39,575 nt of DNA from Anaerotignum sp. Its GTDB lineage: Bacteria > Bacillota > Clostridia > Lachnospirales > Anaerotignaceae. Below are positions 33,101 through 39,575 of the stretch, in pieces; within the stretch, counting starts at the first letter, position 1, and each line of letters begins with the position of its first letter. The translations under genes and the position numbers were made by a program. The stretch lies in NCBI GenBank assembly GCA_020024265.1, contig JAHHTW010000019.1, positions 1 through 39,575 of the forward strand, in the 5' to 3' direction. The notes under the pieces were generated by a model. It saw nothing but the letters and a program-made list of their open reading frames with translations, searched no databases and was not told the DNA's origin.

Positions 33101-35173
33101 ATTTTGACCCGGATGATGATGGGGCGGCTCTCCGTCTGGAGTGTTGGAATCCATGATTGTGGCAAAATTTGTCATAGAATCATAAGAATAATAGCCATCT
33201 TTATCTACCGTAAACAAATGATCTAAATTGGTATGTACATGTTTTATGGTATTTCCCAGTTCATCCCGTGCTGCGTCAGGATCAAACAAATATTTCAAAG
33301 ACTGTCCCTCAATAACAGGATACCCGTCTACCAGTTCCTTTCCAACAATACCGGTATAAATACCACCATCTTTACCCGTCCATCTGTTATATGCTTCTGA
33401 TCTGGATCTATCCTGTACAAATTGCAGTTTTTTTCCTGCATTGATTTTATCATTTGCGCTGCTTTGTGTCCCGGAATCATAGTCAAATAGGTTGATGATC
33501 AGACCTTTTTCACGAGTGGGCGCTGTATCAATGGTATTCGGTCTTTCGGTTTGTGTCTGCTCGTACAATATTTTCAGCGGATTGTCTTCTGTCAGCAGAA
33601 TTTCCGTTTTTTCCGGTGTTATACCGTATATTTGACCTTGTTTCCTGATCACTGAGTAGACTTCATTTTTCGGATTTGCCTCACCTGCAAAGGCTTTTCC
33701 AATATAAAAATATGTATTGCTCTTTGGAAGCAGATCAATATTACCAGTATGCAGCTCGTTGCCAAAGGATGTGATATAATCCGGATTTCTTCCATTGGGT
33801 GCATCTTCCAAAGGCAATGGGAGAATTTTATTTTTCTGATCATCATAATACACATATTGTACTGGAATGGTCAACGTTTTTTTGTAAACCAACCGAATGA
33901 AATCCTTTGGATTTTCTCCATAAAAATCAGGCTGAGGCTGAAGCTCTATTTTTGTATGCTTATCCTTATCATTTGGATAATAATACCATATTCTGTTTTC
34001 GTAGCGCAGACCATAAATACGATGTTGATATTCACCACCCTTCATATAATACGCTTTTCCATCGTATTGATAGCCATCAATTTGAATACTCTCCTGCTCA
34101 TCGGTCATAAACATGATATCAAATGGAGTATCTGGGTTGTACATTTCATCCTTCTCGATAGAATTGGGCTTTTTGTCATCCTCTAGCTCCGCAGCGTATT
34201 CGTCTACACATTGTACTTTAATATTCAATTGTGGCCAACCACGGGATGTAATGGTAAAGATGGAGAAATGATCCACGGGAAATATCGCAAATCGGGAGCC
34301 GATATCTGTATTTTGCTCCAGTATATTATCAATCGTTTCTACCATGGATTCCATGCGTACCGCTTGTTTCCCAGTGGCATCTATTTTGTCCAGTATCTCA
34401 TCCGTATCTATTGGTGGTGCAATTTCTTTGTGATGCTGAATCTGGATGTTCTCATGATTTGCTTCTTTTGGAAGCAATGCACCCACATCAATAGAAATAT
34501 AAACAGGAGCCAGAGGTTCTACTTCTTCTCCTTGCTGATTTACAAAGGAAATATCCAGCGCTTTTACAAAATCATAATCAACACCTTCAGATTTAAGCCG
34601 TTCTATAGCCTGTATAAACGCTGTGCTGGATTCCTCAAGAAGCTGCACATTCAGCGTAGCATTTTCAGGGATTGTATCAGGTTGGGCGTGTACATAGGCC
34701 CCACCCCCCCCCCCCCCCCGAACTTTTGCGATATGCACATCGGTATAGTTCTCTCGGATGTCTTGGGGAAGGTATTCTGCGAAAGGTACTTGTGGCAGTA
34801 TATCAACAGGTTGTTTTTCAGCATTGTCCTCGGATGGATCTGTTATTTCAAAATCAGCAGACGCATAACATTCTGCGTGATGGGTATGTTCAGGCAATGT
34901 ACAAACAAGCTCCCTTTGCAAACATTCCTGCGTATGGGTATGTTCTGCACTTTCGTCTTGTTCACATATTGTCTGAATGTCATAGCATGCATCCGTATGA
35001 GTATGTTCTTCTGTGTTGCAAATCACCTCCTCATTTGTCATTGAAAATGTTGGATAAACAGGAGCAAAAACCGTTCCAATCATAACGATCAACATCAGTA
35101 TGGCAATTATTTTTCTTTTTCCATGTGCTGCTTGCCTGTGTTTTATGGCCGACGATGCACCCTTATTGTCCAT
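30170..35173 (-). CDS. Large LPXTG surface adhesin with fibro-slime domain, poly-G tract and repeat region
   Basis: 1667 residues. A long signal peptide (about residues 18-45) is followed by three Cys/His motifs of the EHTHTDACY type (about 55-105). A Gly6 run at about residues 152-157 is encoded by the homopolymer at 34704-34719. A fibro-slime (PA14-like) domain near residues 720-880 has MIFEFNGDDDVWLFIDNKLV and LDLGGIHDRYGG. Several Cna-B-like segments follow (for example HLKITKQALRTVENTPISGV), then a Pro/Asn/Gly/Asp wall-spanning repeat, and the anchor LPQTG at residue 1635 with TM and KKKD tail. It is probably an adhesin or pilin-like protein exposed on the surface and anchored by the adjacent sortase. 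AAGGAGGT precedes ATG 35173. In the sequence as given the frame is intact. Confidence 0.92.
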   Translation of the reverse strand: MDNKGASSAIKHRQAAHGKRKIIAILMLIVMIGTVFAPVYPTFSMTNEEVICNTEEHTHTDACYDIQTICEQDESAEHTHTQECLQRELVCTLPEHTHHAECYASADFEITDPSEDNAEKQPVDILPQVPFAEYLPQDIRENYTDVHIAKVRGGGGGGAYVHAQPDTIPENATLNVQLLEESSTAFIQAIERLKSEGVDYDFVKALDISFVNQQGEEVEPLAPVYISIDVGALLPKEANHENIQIQHHKEIAPPIDTDEILDKIDATGKQAVRMESMVETIDNILEQNTDIGSRFAIFPVDHFSIFTITSRGWPQLNIKVQCVDEYAAELEDDKKPNSIEKDEMYNPDTPFDIMFMTDEQESIQIDGYQYDGKAYYMKGGEYQHRIYGLRYENRIWYYYPNDKDKHTKIELQPQPDFYGENPKDFIRLVYKKTLTIPVQYVYYDDQKNKILPLPLEDAPNGRNPDYITSFGNELHTGNIDLLPKSNTYFYIGKAFAGEANPKNEVYSVIRKQGQIYGITPEKTEILLTEDNPLKILYEQTQTERPNTIDTAPTREKGLIINLFDYDSGTQSSANDKINAGKKLQFVQDRSRSEAYNRWTGKDGGIYTGIVGKELVDGYPVIEGQSLKYLFDPDAARDELGNTIKHVHTNLDHLFTVDKDGYYSYDSMTNFATIMDSNTPDGEPPHHHPGQNDGGNFVVYEQPALPGQVATGDNPKFLPFNTYDEANTPNRPHNQETVKQYHFGMTMEADFIMPAGGQVADEDGNFTGLRDMIFEFNGDDDVWLFIDNKLVLDLGGIHDRYGGIINFRTGEVGTNAPPMEHSGRKQNNLYNIQGDPNQLTNEQLAQKREDAGFGKFSKHNFKFFYLERGKGASNCEISFNLVPVTHSLIVGKRLPEHLYAAPTDHMWYQFQVEVEQPGGERKPLANATYAVIQWEPDSDPITGGTFVRGGKTDNSGYFWLRAGERADFIEAVDLKNTGTTENTKAKIYVSEIIPNDYSIKSVTAWSGKQESPGTYLNVTDNTGKTRSLIPPIYDSPKAKFHTNETRTNLETSQFTSMGKSVHQAMLSSGRFNLFNWIDFENDLNGELAHLKITKQALRTVENTPISGVTFPVKIELWDERNQVWTPLSEDSPYWILQEGEGAPEANKKPELLGKDADGQIAIAHGQSIYMQLPSGTKYRVSEVLSAEDAKLYTTIYTGTVKNPEGTEEQLVVDKESGNQTGIGNQSGVKSGSTHSITIKNYNDTDSHGAFMLTKHLVEALPNIEDSKFSFSLGINDYNIAEGSQIQCKAIYHNTPKNRVRTNSLRKNNALVENITFELDKTGKMTTNLFLYPGETVIITGLPEGCSMYVRENLTQDQMEKYDVTFQEEGENIVFGNEVIRTSARIHKDDVVKVACTNTNKLQARKTLSITKTVKRTDQPNGTPTDADLQKAFPFRITLKNPADFVGTQVQAVIETLDGNTISKALDFAQKGTDYVADTSLSHGDTLILQGIPIDIDVIVQEMDHQGYTVSMNEVLTDNMTVHFKQEDGPYSIVCVNTASSDGNTSGGNTPDEDTPNGNGGDTPDEDTPNGNGGNTPDEDTPNGNGGNTPDEDTPNGNTPDNSSMEDTSSEHIAKIVNEKSDEKKNNTPSISSTFKLPQTGVARKPVLILTITGLLLLIIGYRLIKKKD
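30379..30543 (-). repeat. 39-bp tandem repeats in the wall-spanning region
   Basis: About four near-identical units encode NTPDEDTPNGNGG. They differ by single bases, which suggests recent expansion and possible copy-number variation. Frames on the opposite strand here are shadows. Confidence 0.9.
34704..34719 (-). repeat. Homopolymeric tract, 16 G on the coding strand
   Basis: Sixteen consecutive C on the plus strand lie inside the adhesin gene and encode part of a Gly6 run. Such tracts slip during replication; a change of one or two bases would truncate the 1667-residue protein after about residue 160. Confidence 0.95.
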
Positions 35174-36290
35174 ATACGATACCTCCTTTTTTCATATAAA
35201 TGATGAATTTTTATGATGTTTCTATATTTTAGACCGATGAAAATTTAAGCAAGAATATGTCAGGAACTTTTTGTTAAGAATCGCTTCAACCAAGTCCGGT
35301 GCTGGTATTTTGTCGAGCTTGGAGTGTTCTGTTTGCCAACCGCTCTGTCTTTTCTTATAGGTGCATCAACCCTTTTTACATATGGGTCAACGGTTTTCTA
35401 AGACACTGCAAATATATCATTCGGAAACCATGCAGATGGAAATAAGATATAAGGCAGATGTTTTACATACCGACAGAAAAAACAAAGCAGCTACACCATG
35501 CTCAAATTGTTTGTCAAGACCTATCACAGATCGCCTTGATCTACTGGTAGCTGCAAGAAGTATCTTGACCGGAAATGGCAGGAATGACACTGTTTTTAAG
35601 TGCAACGGCAATAGAATCGTACAGAACTGGAGTATTTCTGAAAAGTGACAAACAGGATAAAATAAAGCGAGGGATAAAAATGGCAAACAGATGATATGAA
35701 ATTATAGACAAACAGTAAGAACAGGTGAAAAATATGAATCGGTATTTCTGGAGAATAAAGTTGTAAAACCAACGCAATTCAAAGTTGTATTCAGTGATAG
35801 AGTTAGAAATTCTATTTTTTCTCCGAAATCAAATATATGTAGTCTTTGCCGTTATGCATGGCTGCACTGCAGGAAGCACTGTTTGGTTGCGTGTTTTTCT
35901 GAAATGCAAACAATTTAGTGTTTCTGCCTACGATAAAAAGGTATTTTTCGTTTCTTGCTGTTGTTTATGTTACCAATATCACCGTTTTGTTAAAATAGAC
36001 AAATGGTACAGATTTTTTAGAAACGCTCTTATGCAATCAAATAATTTTTTCAATCATATCATTTGTAAGCGTTCCTTGGTTGTATGCATCGCATCCAAAT
36101 GCGACTGATATGACATTTCTTGTAACATCGGTGCTTGATTTTATACTTCTTTGTTTATGGTTAAATATAATTATATCATAACAAATAAAAAAAGCAATGA
36201 TCATGATAAAAAGAGCGATCACTACTTGTACGATTGCAATAGATGTGTTATAAAAAATAAACAGGTAGCAATTGCAGGAATGGAAATATG
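35174..36290. other. Long gene-poor region
   Basis: About 1.1 kb upstream of the adhesin without a ribosome-site-supported gene. Several 60-107-codon frames exist on both strands (for example 35361-35648 plus, 35785-36108 plus, 36037-36222 minus), but none has a good start or a recognisable product. The stretch 35420-35640 looks compositionally like decayed coding sequence. An orphan minus-strand promoter is at 36170-36197. Confidence 0.5.
36170..36197 (-). promoter_or_regulatory. Orphan promoter-like site
   Basis: On the minus strand TTGCTT (36197-36192), a 16-bp spacer and TATAAT (36175-36170) with an extended TG. No gene with a ribosome site follows within 900 bp, so it may drive a lost gene, a small RNA or a long adhesin leader. 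Confidence 0.4.
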
Positions 36291-36329
36291 AAAAAACGGC
36301 TAAAACCTTGAGGCTTTAACCGTTTTTTT
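36291..36329. terminator. Bidirectional terminator next to the tRNA-like segment
   Basis: AAAAAACGG (36291-36299) pairs with CCGTTTTTT (36320-36328), with an imperfect inner TAAA/TTTA stem and A/T runs on both sides. Confidence 0.8.
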
Positions 36330-36437
36330 GTAGAGCCGGAAATGTGACTCGAACACGCGACTGCTGGTTGTTGGTAAGGATAGATTTGTATTTTTTATAT
36401 TTTTGTAGATATTCTTCAAATTTTTCTTTGTTGTATG
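36316..36437 (-). pseudogene. Possible integrase C-terminal remnant
   Basis: The minus-strand frame ending at 36316-36318 reads YNKEKFEEYLQKYKKYK, then a segment inside the tRNA-like sequence. A short basic helical tail abutting a tRNA 3'-end is the usual layout of a tyrosine recombinase next to its attachment site. The catalytic part would have been removed by the IS at 36438. The evidence is thin. Confidence 0.3.
36333..36372 (-). other. tRNA 3'-end-like segment, probable attachment site
   Basis: On the minus strand the segment reads CCAGCAGTCGCG, then TGTTCGAGTCAC, then ATTTCCGGCTC. This has the TTCGAGT T-loop and a 3' acceptor arm of a tRNA, without the 5' half. One T-stem pair is broken, so it is not a functional tRNA end. 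Fragments like this mark att sites of integrative elements. Confidence 0.5.
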
Positions 36438-36791
36438 TACTGTAGTGGTCAAGCATTTTTGTAACACTTGTGCCTAATAATTTCGTATTCCATACCGGGC
36501 TTCAAACGGTGTCCGGTAATCATTATAAGAATGTGGTCTTACATGGTTGTACCAGATATATGCAAACTCCGATACTGCTTTATTTAATTCATCATCATTG
36601 TGATAGTAATGTAAATTCGTTAGTTCATTTTTCAACGTATTGTAATATCTTTCCATCGGAGCATTGTCGTAGGGACATCCTGCTTTACTCATACTTTGTG
36701 TGATGCCTATTTCTTCGCAAAATTCTGTAAACTCTTTTGAAGTATACTGACTACCTTGATCGCTGTGCAAAATCAACTGCTCTTTCAGTTT
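36438..36791 (-). mobile_element. Truncated IS3-family element (3' end only)
   Basis: It contains the C-terminal part of the transposase (36474-36791) and a plausible terminal inverted repeat (TGTAGTGGTCAAGC, starting near 36439) about 35 bp after the transposase stop. The other end of the IS is missing: the transposase frame runs straight into the stop codon of the M56 gene. Confidence 0.6.
36474..36791 (-). pseudogene. IS3-family transposase, 5'-truncated
   Basis: About 105 residues of an OrfB-type DDE transposase. KEQLILHSDQGSQYTSKEF holds the second catalytic Asp, and APMERYYNTLKNEL holds the catalytic Glu. The ending YIWYNHVRPHSYNDYRTPFE is the classic IS3 C-terminus. The first Asp and the N-terminal helix-turn-helix are absent, and there is no start codon with a ribosome site. 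The frame begins directly after the TAA of the M56 gene (36792-36794), so a deletion or insertion joined the two. Inactive. Confidence 0.85.
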
Positions 36792-38081
36792 TTATTGAAG
36801 ATAAACCGTACCAGTATAATAAGCAATGGTCTTTGTTTCCTGAACAGATATACGAGATAAATTCAATGTTCCTTTATATGTATATCCATATGCTTGCGTT
36901 GTTACAGTAATTTTTTGGGGAATTGGTGTATGGGGAGGATATTCCTGAGCATATTCTGATATAATGTATTTGGAAGGTGCCCTTGTGTCCTTTTTATTTT
37001 CAGCTACATATGGCGCTAAATTTTCCCAAGGAACAAAAATATCTGTTTTAGATATGTCTTGTTCCAATGCGGGACTTTCAATAGAAACAATAGACATAGC
37101 ACTTTTTTCATCAGACAATTCATGTTCCAAAATATAATTATCACTCGTTCCCAATGCACTTGCAACACCACATGGAAGTAATACAGAAATGATAATGGTT
37201 ATTATAGATAATTTCTTAAATTTCGTAATTGCAACAATCCTTTCTTTTAAGACCCCTCTTGTATAACTATGATAAAAGACAGTTTTTGTGGATGGCTGTT
37301 CTACGATTTGTTCTGCAAATCGAACAAGATGTAATGCATAATTTTCTTTGTAATCTTCACCAAGGTGTTTCAAAGCACCTCTATCACAAGCAATTTCCAT
37401 ATCCTGATTGATATATTTGTACAGCAACCAAATAAATGGATTAAACCAATTTATGATACATAAAATGATCAAAACATATTGTATCAATGGATGATGATAC
37501 CTTAAATGCATATATTCATGTAGCAATGAAGGTATTAAAAGTTGTGGATTTTGATGAGCAAAATCTTTTGGCAATACAATCATTGGATGTATGATCCCAC
37601 AAGATAATGGTGAGGAAATACCATAAATTTCTCGCAATGCATATTCTTTTGTAAGACCAAACGAATTGAGTAGTTGCAACAGTTCTTTCTCCGCCGTAAG
37701 AGGCAATGCTTCTTTTTGTATTTTTCTAACAGAAATATGGCTTTTGAAAAACTGATAAGAAACAAACAATACGCCCATCAACCAGATTACAAAAAATAAT
37801 GTTTGTATTGTATCATTTTGCCATAGTGTGACAAGAAGGTTTGAAACAGAAACCCATACTGGATTTTCTAATCTATTTTTTATAAAAAAATATAGAAAAT
37901 AAAGAACATTGTATATATTGTAGCTTGTTTCTGCTTTATATGGAACACAGAGCCGAATCAATACCAATATCCACAGCATAGTAAAAATAAAAGAGGGTAC
38001 TTTATATACAAATAGCTTGCGTATCAGAAGAACACATAAAATCATAAGGGAAGCCGACAAAGTCATAGATAAGTAACTCAT
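36792..38081 (-). CDS. M56-family (BlaR1/MecR1-like) membrane metallopeptidase sensor
   Basis: A 429-residue membrane protein with an N-terminal set of TM segments (LSMTLSASLMILCVLLIRKL, FIFTMLWILVLIRLC, TLFFVIWLMGVLFVSYQFF). The cytoplasmic zinc-protease motif is LLHEYMHLRYHHPL (HExxH, about residue 190), with the third ligand region in DMEIACDRGAL. A TM near residue 300 (LSIITIIISVLLPCGVASAL) leads to a short external domain of about 110 residues that is not a penicillin-binding domain. On sensing a signal it should cleave or inactivate the neighbouring BlaI-type repressor. CGGAG precedes ATG 38081, 3 bp after the repressor stop. The junction at its stop with IS sequence means that the original C-terminus may be altered. 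Confidence 0.88.
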   Translation of the reverse strand: MSYLSMTLSASLMILCVLLIRKLFVYKVPSFIFTMLWILVLIRLCVPYKAETSYNIYNVLYFLYFFIKNRLENPVWVSVSNLLVTLWQNDTIQTLFFVIWLMGVLFVSYQFFKSHISVRKIQKEALPLTAEKELLQLLNSFGLTKEYALREIYGISSPLSCGIIHPMIVLPKDFAHQNPQLLIPSLLHEYMHLRYHHPLIQYVLIILCIINWFNPFIWLLYKYINQDMEIACDRGALKHLGEDYKENYALHLVRFAEQIVEQPSTKTVFYHSYTRGVLKERIVAITKFKKLSIITIIISVLLPCGVASALGTSDNYILEHELSDEKSAMSIVSIESPALEQDISKTDIFVPWENLAPYVAENKKDTRAPSKYIISEYAQEYPPHTPIPQKITVTTQAYGYTYKGTLNLSRISVQETKTIAYYTGTVYLQ

Positions 38082-38084
38082 TTT

Positions 38085-38441
38085 TTAACTCCGATTCTTG
38101 TCAATGATTTCTTTTATTTCATCTAGTTCTTCTGTTGAAAAAGTTTTGTTCTGTAACATCGTTTTTATCAATTCCATATTGGAACGATCAAACAATTTTT
38201 CTGTCACATCTGTCAGAAAACTATTTTGTACATCTTCCCGAGATATAGCCGCTTTGCAGACAAAATTTGGATCTGTTCGTTCTATAAACCCTTTTTCCAC
38301 ACATTTTGTGATAACAGTATAAGAAGTGTTTCTCTTCCAGCCAATCTTTTCATTTAAGATCTTCGTCAATTCTGCAGCTTTTATTGCTCCAACTTCCCAA
38401 AGTGTTTCTAGCACCTTTATTTCTGAGTCATAAATTAACAT
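38085..38441 (-). CDS. BlaI/MecI/CopY-family transcriptional repressor
   Basis: A 118-residue winged-helix repressor. The N-terminal DNA-binding domain is visible in YDSEIKVLETLWEVGAIKAA and LNEKIGWKRNTSYTVITKCV, followed by GFIERTDPNF (wing). The C-terminal FSTEELDEIKEIIDKN is the dimerisation helix. I chose ATG 38441 (GGAGGTGATT upstream); a TTG at 38456 is in frame but less likely. It forms an operon with the M56 sensor. It most likely binds the ACTAnTGnnnTAGT-type dyads at 38548, 38733, 39145 and 39181, controlling itself and the small genes to the right. Confidence 0.9.
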   Translation of the reverse strand: MLIYDSEIKVLETLWEVGAIKAAELTKILNEKIGWKRNTSYTVITKCVEKGFIERTDPNFVCKAAISREDVQNSFLTDVTEKLFDRSNMELIKTMLQNKTFSTEELDEIKEIIDKNRS

Positions 38442-38535
38442 ATCAATCACCTCCAAACTACTATGCTTATCTAATCCATCATATAATAATACAGCTTGTT
38501 TGCTATATTATTATGAATGATACAGGATTAAAAAA

Positions 38536-38564
38536 ATCATAATATAAACTATTATGGTAGTCAA
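38536..38564 (-). promoter_or_regulatory. blaI-M56 promoter with overlapping operator
   Basis: On the minus strand TTGACT (38564-38559), a 17-bp spacer and TATGAT (38541-38536). The imperfect dyad ACTATTATGGTAGT (38548-38561) covers the -35 end and spacer, as in autoregulated BlaI-type systems. Confidence 0.7.
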
Positions 38565-38729
38565 TATATATCAAAAAAATTTTTTATCATATGCATCTGA
38601 TCACTATGAAGATCCAGATTTAGAAGAAATATAAAATGGTTTGCCAAAGTATAGATTGTAGGACATCCATAAAGTATTGTATTGGTTTAAGTTTTGAGTA
38701 AATTACCGCAAAATTAGTATTCAATACAA

Positions 38730-38758
38730 TTGACTACTGCAATAGTTAATGATATGGT
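38730..38758 (+). promoter_or_regulatory. Promoter with BlaI-like operator facing the small genes
   Basis: TTGACT (38730-38735), a 17-bp spacer and TATGGT (38753-38758). The dyad ACTACTGCAATAGT (38733-38746) overlaps the -35 in the same position as at the blaI promoter. Confidence 0.75.
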
Positions 38759-38847
38759 TTTATATATAGTAGTTGTTTTACTATGATTAAGACAAAACGC
38801 TTATAAAATGTTACTAGAAATGTATAAATGAAAGGAGAGTGACGAAT

Positions 38848-38979
38848 ATGAGGAGTAAGAAAGGTTTATACGTGGTTTTTACATATCTATTTTTGGTTGG
38901 ATATATTTTGTTATTTAGTACGATAGAACAACGAATGAGCGGTCAATGCTCATTGAGTATTTTTTTGCAGCAAAGTTAA
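38848..38979 (+). CDS. Small membrane peptide, 43 residues (possibly frameshifted)
   Basis: Reads MRSKKGLYVVFTYLFLVGYI, then LLFSTIEQRMSGQCS, ending LQQS. A basic N-terminus and one membrane segment are visible. AAAGGAGAG lies 9 nt before ATG 38848, about 90 bp after an operator-promoter. The next frame, starting at 38946, continues with membrane-like sequence, so the two may be halves of one gene broken by a frameshift near 38946-38960 (a T7 run is present). I do not recognise the family. Confidence 0.5.
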   Translation: MRSKKGLYVVFTYLFLVGYILLFSTIEQRMSGQCSLSIFLQQS

Positions 38980-39125
38980 TTACTGTATTCTTCTATTGTA
39001 TAGAAATTATTTTAGGAATAACGATTTCAAGATGTCAAAAAGGATATGCTGAAACGGAAACTTGTTTTGTTGGATTAATAGTTTTAATTTTTACTTATTT
39101 GTCAATAAAAAATGTGAGGAAATAA
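38946..39125 (+). CDS. Small membrane peptide, 59 residues (second frame)
   Basis: Starts MLIEYFFAAKLITVFFYCIE and continues with CFVGLIVLIFTYLSIKNVRK. Two membrane segments are visible. It overlaps the 43-residue frame, has no ribosome site of its own, and would make about 95 residues with three TM segments if joined to it. It is therefore either coupled or the 3' part of a frameshifted gene. Confidence 0.4.
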   Translation: MLIEYFFAAKLITVFFYCIEIILGITISRCQKGYAETETCFVGLIVLIFTYLSIKNVRK

Positions 39126-39141
39126 TGTAAATAATTCACAA

Positions 39142-39171
39142 TTGACTATTGTGATAGTTATGCTTTATCAT
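39142..39171 (+). promoter_or_regulatory. Third promoter with BlaI-like operator
   Basis: TTGACT (39142-39147), an 18-bp spacer and TATCAT (39166-39171). The dyad ACTATTGTGATAGT (39145-39158) overlaps the -35. Confidence 0.6.
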
Positions 39172-39180
39172 TCTATTAAG

Positions 39181-39194
39181 ACTATTGCAGTAGT
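39181..39194 (+). promoter_or_regulatory. Fourth BlaI-like operator, without promoter
   Basis: ACTATTGCAGTAGT is the exact reverse complement of the dyad at 38733-38746. No -35 or -10 fits here, and the truncated peptide gene starts immediately after it, as if a deletion fused an operator to the middle of a gene. Confidence 0.6.
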
Positions 39195-39203
39195 AATGGA
39201 CTT

Positions 39204-39455
39204 GCTATTCTTTTAGCTGGATTATCTGGTACTCCATTTCTAGCAAGTGTCACATATTATATTGCAGGAGAACGAAAGGATTCCTTATCACCGGAGGCAA
39301 TGGGACTTTCTTATAAAGCAAAAATATATGGTTATAAAGATGGTCCATCCTTGGCAACTACATATAAAAAGTATGTTACTACTTGGTATGATAAAGTAGA
39401 TTATTCTGGTAATACAACGGTTGTAACCACTGATAGAGTAACAGAATATAATTAA
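39204..39455 (+). pseudogene. 5'-truncated secreted peptide gene
   Basis: An open frame of 83 codons reads AILLAGLSGTPFLASV (the end of a signal peptide), then GERKDSLSPEAMGLSYKAKI, and ends VTTDRVTEYN. There is no start codon: the frame enters from the operator at 39181-39194, and the upstream stop is at 39177. The frame starting at ATG 39197 ends after six codons. The mature part (about 65 residues, rich in T, Y, K and D) looks secreted and beta-rich. No family is recognised. Confidence 0.5.
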
Positions 39456-39511
39456 GTTTTAATGGATAAGACACTTTCTGCTTTACTGGTATAAAAACAG
39501 GAGTGAATTTT

Positions 39512-39575
39512 ATGAATATGAATGATAAGAAAAAGGATATAAAGAATAAGGAAAATGCTTTTAACAATATATATC
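39512..39575 (+). CDS. Start of an unknown gene, cut by the window end
   Basis: ATG 39512 with AGGAG 8 nt upstream begins MNMNDKKKDIKNKENAFNNI and stays open to the edge. It is Lys/Asn-rich and may continue as a membrane protein beyond the window. It lies about 55 bp after the truncated peptide frame and may share its promoter. Confidence 0.5.
   Translation, partial: MNMNDKKKDIKNKENAFNNIY

Noticed and set aside
34211..35044. A 277-codon plus-strand frame opposite the adhesin
   Set aside because: Cys/Phe/Ile-rich shadow of the LPXTG gene without a ribosome site.
36037..36222. 61-codon minus frame with a membrane segment
   Set aside because: GTG start without a ribosome site, and a promoter-like element lies inside it. 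It may be a relic but cannot be supported.
36333..36372. A functional tRNA gene
   Set aside because: Only the 3' part is present, with a broken T-stem pair and no D-arm or anticodon stem upstream.

Overview
The window comes from a low-GC, Gram-positive anaerobe-like Firmicute, most likely a gut Clostridia/Lachnospiraceae-type organism. The reasons are strong AGGAGG ribosome sites, a T-box leader, a BirA-type biotin operator, an SLH surface protein, a sortase with an LPXTG protein, and BlaI/M56 regulation. I cannot name the species. No complete rRNA or tRNA gene is present.

Layout. 1-1125: 3' end of an SLH-domain surface protein. 1661-2960 (minus): ECF sigma factor and its membrane anti-sigma protein. 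3270-7610 (plus): Met T-box, metN-metI-metQ and an M20 amidohydrolase, a methionine-uptake operon. 7617-12488: a small hydrophilic protein gene, then a surface-glycan cluster of WbqC-like protein, radical SAM protein, polysaccharide pyruvyl transferase and a convergent family-2 glycosyltransferase. 12804-14335: a repeat-rich membrane protein and a small hypothetical protein.

14824-22341 (minus) is the highlight. Seven tightly packed genes encode a sulfotransferase-like protein, a CysC-like kinase, two related SAM methyltransferases, a PEP-synthase-like kinase, a class I glutamine amidotransferase-like hydrolase and a nucleotidyltransferase. This is the enzyme set of the O-methyl phosphoramidate (MeOPN) capsule-modification pathway known from Campylobacter jejuni (Cj1415-Cj1420): L-glutamine kinase, CTP:phosphoglutamine cytidylyltransferase, gamma-glutamyl-CDP-amidate hydrolase, CDP-amidate 3'-kinase and methyltransferases. 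The first gene could be the phosphoramidate transferase, because the activated donor is a 3'-phospho nucleotide like PAPS. I infer that this Gram-positive decorates a cell-surface glycan with phosphoramidate.

22623-27278 (plus): BirA-operator-controlled bioB, then a pantothenate operon (a DUF2520 reductase resembling PanG, panB, panC, panD). The reductase appears to start at an ATC codon. 27435-29225: a lipoprotein and a HAD-family protein. 29368-35173 (minus): a sortase and a 1667-residue LPXTG fibro-slime/adhesin protein. The adhesin gene carries a 16-bp homopolymeric G tract (coding strand) and 39-bp wall-region repeats, so it is a likely phase-variable surface antigen.

35174-36315 holds no recognisable gene. 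From about 36316 to the right edge the sequence looks like the end of an integrated element: a tRNA 3'-end-like segment, a possible integrase tail, a truncated IS3-family transposase, an M56/BlaR1-like sensor, a BlaI-type repressor, and at least four copies of a BlaI-like dyad (ACTAYTGYRRTAGT-like). These dyads overlap promoters that face blaI and a row of small, partly broken membrane/secreted peptide genes.
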